Source: Primulina eburnea
Taxonomy: Eukaryota > Streptophyta > Magnoliopsida > Lamiales > Gesneriaceae
Assembly: GCF_022965805.1 (NCBI RefSeq)
Contig: NC_133108.1
Location: 36,591,361 to 36,655,360 of the forward strand
Direction: 5' to 3'
Length of the DNA: 64,000 nucleotides
Positions within the stretch are counted from its first letter, which is position 1, and each line of letters begins with the position of its first letter. The position numbers and the translations under genes are program-made. Under the pieces are notes generated by a model. It was given only the letters and a program-made list of their open reading frames with translations, did not search any database and was not told the origin of the DNA. Positions 59,133 through 64,000 of the stretch are shown here, piece by piece.

Positions 59133-60632
59133 ATGGTAATCCACTTTCTCTTCATCTTCTTGATTTTCATCTACTTTTACGTGTTCTTTTACCGTGCAAA
59201 ATCCAAGAAAATTACATACGGATTCAGAAGCTACCCGCTCGTCGGTTCTCTACCGGATTTCCTCCTCAACCGCCACCGCTTCCTTGACTGGAGCACAGAA
59301 GTGTTGTCCAACTGCCCCACCAACACTGCGGTCTTCCACCGTCCCGGAAAAGTTAACGGCGTCATCCATGCCAACCCGCAACTTGTCGAGCATATGCTGA
59401 AATCGAACTTCGATAACTACCCAAAAGGCGTGCGCTTCAGGACCCTTCTCGAAGATTTCCTTGGAGGTGGAATCTTCAACACGGATGGAGAACTATGGAA
59501 GATTCAGCGCAAAACGGCGAGTTATGAGTTCAATACGAAATCCCTCCGGAATTTCGTCATGGAAAATGTAACTGTGGAGTTGCAGAAGCGTTTGATCCCG
59601 ATTCTTGAAACGGCGGCTGAAGAGGAGAGAGTTCTGGATGCACAAGACATTCTCGAAAGATTTGCGTTTGATAATATCTGTAAACTTGCGTTTAATGTTG
59701 ATCCAGGTTGTCTGGGCGGAGATGGAACCGCAGGTGGGGAATTCATGCAGGCTTTTGAGGATGCCGCGACGCTCAGTTCCGGTAGATTTATGTATGCTTT
59801 ACCAAGATCATATGTAGTTAAGAAGTTTTTCAATCTGGGGTCGGAGAAAAAATTGAAAAATTCAATCGCTACTGTTTATGATTTTGCTGATAAGATAATT
59901 AGTACAAGAATGGAGGAGAAATCTGAGAAAAAAGATGAGGATTTGTTATCAAGATTCATGGGAAATGGTGAAAATTCAGTTGAATATTTAAGGGATATTG
60001 TTATTAGTTTCATTTTAGCCGGCAGGGACACTACATCATCAGCTCTCTCTTGGTTCTTTTGGTTGCTATCTTCAAAACCAGATGTAGAGGAAACAATTAT
60101 TCAAGAACTTGATAAAATTCGACAAAAAAATGGGAAAAAAATCGGTGATATATTCACTTTCGATGAATTGCGTGAAATGCATTATCTCCAAGCATCTATA
60201 TCAGAAGCCATGAGGCTTTATCCACCGGTGCCCATAGACACAAAAGCGTGTAATGAAGATGACATATTGCCCGATGGCACGTTTATCGGCAAGGATTGGT
60301 TCATTTCATATCACACTTATGCTATGGGGAGGATGGTGAGTATTTGGGGCAGTGATTGCTGCGACTATAAGCCAGAAAGGTGGATTGAGAACGGGATTTG
60401 TAAGCAAGAAAGTCCCTTTAAGTTTCCGGTTTTTCACGCCGGCCCGCGAATGTGTTTAGGGAAAGATATGGCCTATATTCAGATGAAATCCATAGCTGCT
60501 GCTGTATTAGAGAGATTTGCAATACAAGTGTTGATGGAGAAAGGTAAGTGCCCTGAGCATTTGCTGTCTCTGACTCTAAGGATGAAGGGTGGTTTGCCCG
60601 TGAAAGTGAAGAAGAGGATCATGTCAGCTTAA
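59133..60632 (+). CDS. cytochrome P450, CYP94-type fatty-acid / jasmonate omega-hydroxylase
   Basis: A single-exon gene of 499 residues from the ATG at 59133. The frame is open further upstream to 58962, but the P450 membrane anchor (hydrophobic residues 1-20) starts at this ATG. Seen motifs: AGRDTT in the I-helix (296-301), EAMR of the ExxR pair (358-361), PERW (414-417) and the heme loop FHAGPRMCLG with its ligand cysteine at 441. The lack of introns, the length and motifs such as SYEFNTKSLRNF and YPPVP fit the CYP94 family. CYP94 members are ER-bound monooxygenases that hydroxylate fatty acids at the terminal carbon or jasmonoyl-isoleucine at C-12. Which substrate applies cannot be told from sequence. 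MGRMVSIWG matches the usual P450 region. The gene looks intact. Confidence 0.92.
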   Translation: MVIHFLFIFLIFIYFYVFFYRAKSKKITYGFRSYPLVGSLPDFLLNRHRFLDWSTEVLSNCPTNTAVFHRPGKVNGVIHANPQLVEHMLKSNFDNYPKGVRFRTLLEDFLGGGIFNTDGELWKIQRKTASYEFNTKSLRNFVMENVTVELQKRLIPILETAAEEERVLDAQDILERFAFDNICKLAFNVDPGCLGGDGTAGGEFMQAFEDAATLSSGRFMYALPRSYVVKKFFNLGSEKKLKNSIATVYDFADKIISTRMEEKSEKKDEDLLSRFMGNGENSVEYLRDIVISFILAGRDTTSSALSWFFWLLSSKPDVEETIIQELDKIRQKNGKKIGDIFTFDELREMHYLQASISEAMRLYPPVPIDTKACNEDDILPDGTFIGKDWFISYHTYAMGRMVSIWGSDCCDYKPERWIENGICKQESPFKFPVFHAGPRMCLGKDMAYIQMKSIAAAVLERFAIQVLMEKGKCPEHLLSLTLRMKGGLPVKVKKRIMSA

Positions 60633-61611
60633 ATTAAATGAGTGCTCGTAGTGGGATATTAGTTTATCTAGATGTGGATGGATTTGTCGATGGATCCTTG
60701 TCTTTTAGAGCTTTATTTTTTATATGTTTCTTACATAAAAAAGTCTGATTTTCTTGATCAACACTTCCTGGACTTTTGTGGACATGAATCTTTGACAATT
60801 GCTGTAGCTTCAAAACAAGCCGAGCCACCTTTCGATTCTTTTCTTGCAAAAGAAATGACATCAAAGTAGGGGTGAATGAGATGTTATCCTGGCAATTATG
60901 AAATCATCAAACTAGTTCGCCAGCTGATTCGAATAATATATAATTAACATCTGAAATAATCAAAATCTAGTCAGGCTTGATGATGTCATAAGTATTTGAG
61001 TTGCATTTGAGGCTCTGTCAAGCTGAATGGAGTTTGATTTCGAGCTCAAAATCTAAGCTGGCGCTGAAAATGGTCCTTGTTCGAATTCATATCAACATCA
61101 AATATGGAAATATCGGTGTTATTTGACTGATTCGAATTATTTTTGTTAGATTAGATGTTTAGCAAGCTAATTTGTGGCTTATGCTTTATTGACTCTTATG
61201 TTACAAACGTTTTTTATTTTAATAATATTTTACGTTTTTATACATTTTGGTATTTACTTTATGTGTATATCCATGTAAGCTACATAGATAAAGACTTTGA
61301 ATATACTATGGTAAATGATGTTGATGGGGATCATGAAACACATTTAAAAGTTATTAAATTTTTTAAACTTGTTCATAGTCGATTCAGTCACCTAAAATAA
61401 GGATAAAAGTTTATCGAGCTCGAGTCTAGCATTTGTACTGTTATGTACCACATTCCACCGGTAGGGACATGAAAATGTCCAATCATACATGATAGTCACT
61501 GTACAACCTTCTCGCATATTTTTCAAGTGGATATCGTTTATTGAACGGATAAATCCACAGTTATGGTTGTACATCATTAGTCCTTACGACCCGAAAAAAC
61601 ATAGACTGTAA
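60633..61611. other. 3' flank of the P450 gene, nothing recognised
   Basis: No further gene. Short frames (60672-60869, 61155-61400) lack protein character. TAA at 61609-61611 is the left target duplication of the next element. Confidence 0.4.
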
Positions 61612-62971
61612 GGGGGGTATATTGGTTATAGACTTTTAATGACTTTTATGGAGTTTAAAAGTCTAGAGACATTAAAACTAGACTTTTATATACTTCATAA
61701 AAGTTTAGTGATATTCAATGTAAACTTTTGTAGAATTTTAAAAAATCATGTGATATTCAAACTAGACTTTTAAAAACTCTACAAAAGTCTATAGGTATTC
61801 AAAATATCAATAGATTTTTAATGACTCTATGGAATTCTATTAAGTATAAAATTATAGCCTAAGGTACAATAATAAAATGTCGACAAAAGTCTTTGATTTA
61901 ACATAAAGATTTTAATGTACATTTAATTGAGAAAATCTCCCAAATTCAATACAAACGTTCATTCTTTTCCCATCTATATTTTTCCTTTTATTTGTACTTT
62001 TTAAAAACATAATTAAAAATTAATTATTATATAACATTTTATTTTAAATATTTTCTTTAATTTTAGTTAATCTATATCTTAAATTATTATATAAGAAAAT
62101 TCATACCGATACTGTATTAAAATTTTCGGTATACGGAACCAAAATAAACCTTACATTAAAAAAAAAATTATAATTTATTGTTTTAAAATATTATATATTT
62201 TAAAATTTTTGTATATTTTTCCGGTATTTCAGTATATACCAAAATTTTCAAATTGGATATCGTTACCGTACCGAAAAATTCGGTATTGTTACCGTACCGT
62301 ACCGTACCGAAATCTTCGGTATATTTAAAATTCAGTAAATTCAATATTTTTTTGTTACGATAATCTCGGTATACCAAAAATTCGGTATTTTTTCCCACCC
62401 CTAACAGGGCTTGTATTGGCATGTGCTATATTACACAATTTTCTTTGAAAGAAGTGTCAATTTGATGAATTTCAAATTGAACTAGATAATGAAGCTCAAT
62501 TGTTTTGAGTGTTCTTTTAATAAAATTTTATTATGAACTTATAAAAATATTATTCATTAATATGTTGAATTGACATAAAGAATTGAAATTTTGATTTCAA
62601 TAAATTGGATAGTTCATCTGTCGTTTTTCACAAATTAAATTGATTTAACTTTTAAGTAAGTAAAATTCATTTACATTCATAAATAAAATAATAATTTAAA
62701 ATTGAAGAGGTTATCTATGTTCAATAATTATTTTAAAAAAATTAATAAAAAATAAATCACAATTATAAACTACAAAATTCAAATAATTTTATGAAAAAGT
62801 TTACAAAAGTCTACAAAAATCTTGAAAAAAAGTCTATAAGAGTCTATGAAATTTGTTTTACAATTCTATGAGATTCCATAAAAGTCAATAAAAATTCATC
62901 AACTCCACAAAAGTCCCTCATTTAAAAAAGTCATTAAAATTCTTTGAAAGTATAAAATGAATACACCCCCC
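61612..62971. mobile_element. Tourist-like DNA element (1360 bp)
   Basis: The ends GGGGGGTATATTGG and (reverse) GGGGGGTGTATTCATT form imperfect terminal inverted repeats. They are followed inward by many copies of AAAGTCT / AGACTTTT on both sides. The 3-bp target duplication TAA is at 61609-61611 and 62972-62974, as in PIF/Harbinger elements. No transposase frame. Confidence 0.75.
62094..62405. mobile_element. MITE-like insert with ACCGAA/TTCGGT palindromes
   Basis: Rich in alternating TACCG and CGGTA words (for example GTACCGTACCGTACCGAAAT) and ending TTTTTTCCCACCCCTA, a common terminus of small plant hAT-like elements. It lies within the Tourist-like element. The left limit is approximate. 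Confidence 0.5.
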
Positions 62972-62974
62972 TAA

Positions 62975-64000
62975 GTATTAGTACTGTACTTTGACTCGTT
63001 TACCGGCTTCGTGAAAGTCATCAAATGGCAAAATTGAGTGTAATATCAACATATGTAGGAGCTAATATATTGTAGTCGGGGATTCAATGCTCATCTACGT
63101 GTCTGGATATCCTACGTGTTCTTATGATTTAATAGTGCAAAAAATATCTTGTCAGACTATGAGACGTGCTTGAGGGTAAATTAGTTCCCTAGTTTCACAT
63201 GCAGGATAATTATGATCACTAAAAGATACATCGCATCGTTGTCGAATTCATATGCAACCCTCGATATACCAATGGTTGCATAACCATAACTTACTACTTC
63301 TTGCATGTACTATCAATGATATTCATGGAATCATGAGACAACGATGCTAGACGCTCTTAGCATTATTCCATTAATGCAATAAAAAAATGATTTCTAATAT
63401 TCTTATGATCAAATGATTAATACATAAAATAAGGCTCATCCCGAATAAGGTACATGAGTTGTCTCGAATCACATATAAGAAATCATTAAGAGTCACACAA
63501 CTATTAATTATGTGTTCCTCTTGAGATAGACAAATTCAAAGAATTAATTTTATTGATTGAATTTTGATGGAGATCAAACATTTGGTTTATTAATGGGTTT
63601 AAAATCAGATTCAGTATGCCTGAAAATTTTGTGAAGAGAGTGCAATTGCATAAGTTTTGTGAAGCAATTCCAAAATTGGTAGCTGCCAAAATTTGAGTAA
63701 GTGAATGATTGATTTTGGCTAGTTGACTTTAGCTCAGTAGTTATTCGAAAAGTTTGACTTTATATCATTATAAAGAGTTGTTTTCTCTCGTCAAATTGGT
63801 GATATCTAATAGTCGATAAGGATTATGACGAAACCATGATCATGGATTGTTTATTGGATTAGGATTGGAGAATCCTAGTGAAACGGTAACTAATAAGAGT
63901 CTTAATTTGGCAAAACACCAAGTAAGAATTTCATTTTTTAAACTGGAGTGATATAATAAAACTATAACAAGGACTTTAGACACAGTGATTTGGAATGTCC
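62975..64000. other. intergenic DNA, nothing recognised
   Basis: No credible frame, RNA gene or terminal repeat. Confidence 0.4.

Overview
This window is nuclear DNA of a flowering plant, most likely a eudicot. It is AT-rich and has intron-split genes with GT/AG borders. It carries plant-specific gene families: a C2H2 zinc finger with a terminal EAR motif, a ROF-type FKBP-TPR immunophilin and a CYP94-type P450. It also carries plant-specific repeats: a Cassandra LTR with a 5S rRNA-like domain, chromodomain Ty3/gypsy elements primed by initiator Met-tRNA, and Tourist-like MITEs. Nothing prokaryotic, organellar or CRISPR-like was seen. The order cannot be fixed from the sequence alone.

Layout. 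1-385 is the tail of a long LTR. 400-1440 is a decayed, unrecognised reading frame. 3-6.5 kb is AT-rich intergenic DNA with a self-nested MITE near 4.2-4.5 kb. 6560-7789 (minus) is an intact single-exon C2H2 repressor-type zinc-finger gene. 8.5-12.6 kb is a repeat belt: a 240-bp repeat in two copies, a MITE, a Cassandra solo LTR and a tandem array carrying tRNA-primer motifs.

12.6-39.1 kb is one large stack of retrotransposons. Level 1 is a non-autonomous LTR family arranged LTR A - internal - LTR B - internal - LTR C, with LTR B shared. Level 2 (19695-34914, target duplication ACTTG) is a gag-only element on the minus strand, inserted in the level-1 internal region. Level 3 (20278-28035, target duplication TATAT) is a nearly intact chromodomain Ty3/gypsy element on the minus strand, inserted in an LTR of level 2. 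A decayed Ty1/copia element (39.1-41.5 kb) with a solo LTR inside its gag abuts the stack.

42455-48923 (minus) is a 12-exon FKBP-TPR gene with three FKBP-type repeats. Its TPR part has one splice junction that does not keep frame with canonical sites. 49428-51611 (minus) is a long open hAT transposase-like gene next to one recognisable terminal repeat. 51.6-52.2 kb holds inverted MITE copies, one split by a SINE. 54127-58855 (plus) is a truncated, stop-bearing Ty3/gypsy element whose pol remnant is fused to an LTR fragment. Its 3' LTR ends 277 bp before the start codon of an intact CYP94-type P450 gene (59133-60632, plus). The right end holds a 1.36-kb Tourist-like element with another MITE inside it, then unassigned AT-rich DNA.

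The three host genes are unrelated in function and do not form a cluster. The window is mainly informative about nested transposition, deletion with templated filler, and LTR evolution. I found no convincing new multi-gene system. The most notable items are two separate large deletions that each carry a 19-bp locally copied filler, the CpG-dense motif array in the LTR next to the P450, the frame conflict in the FKBP gene, and the tandem array of primer-binding motifs.
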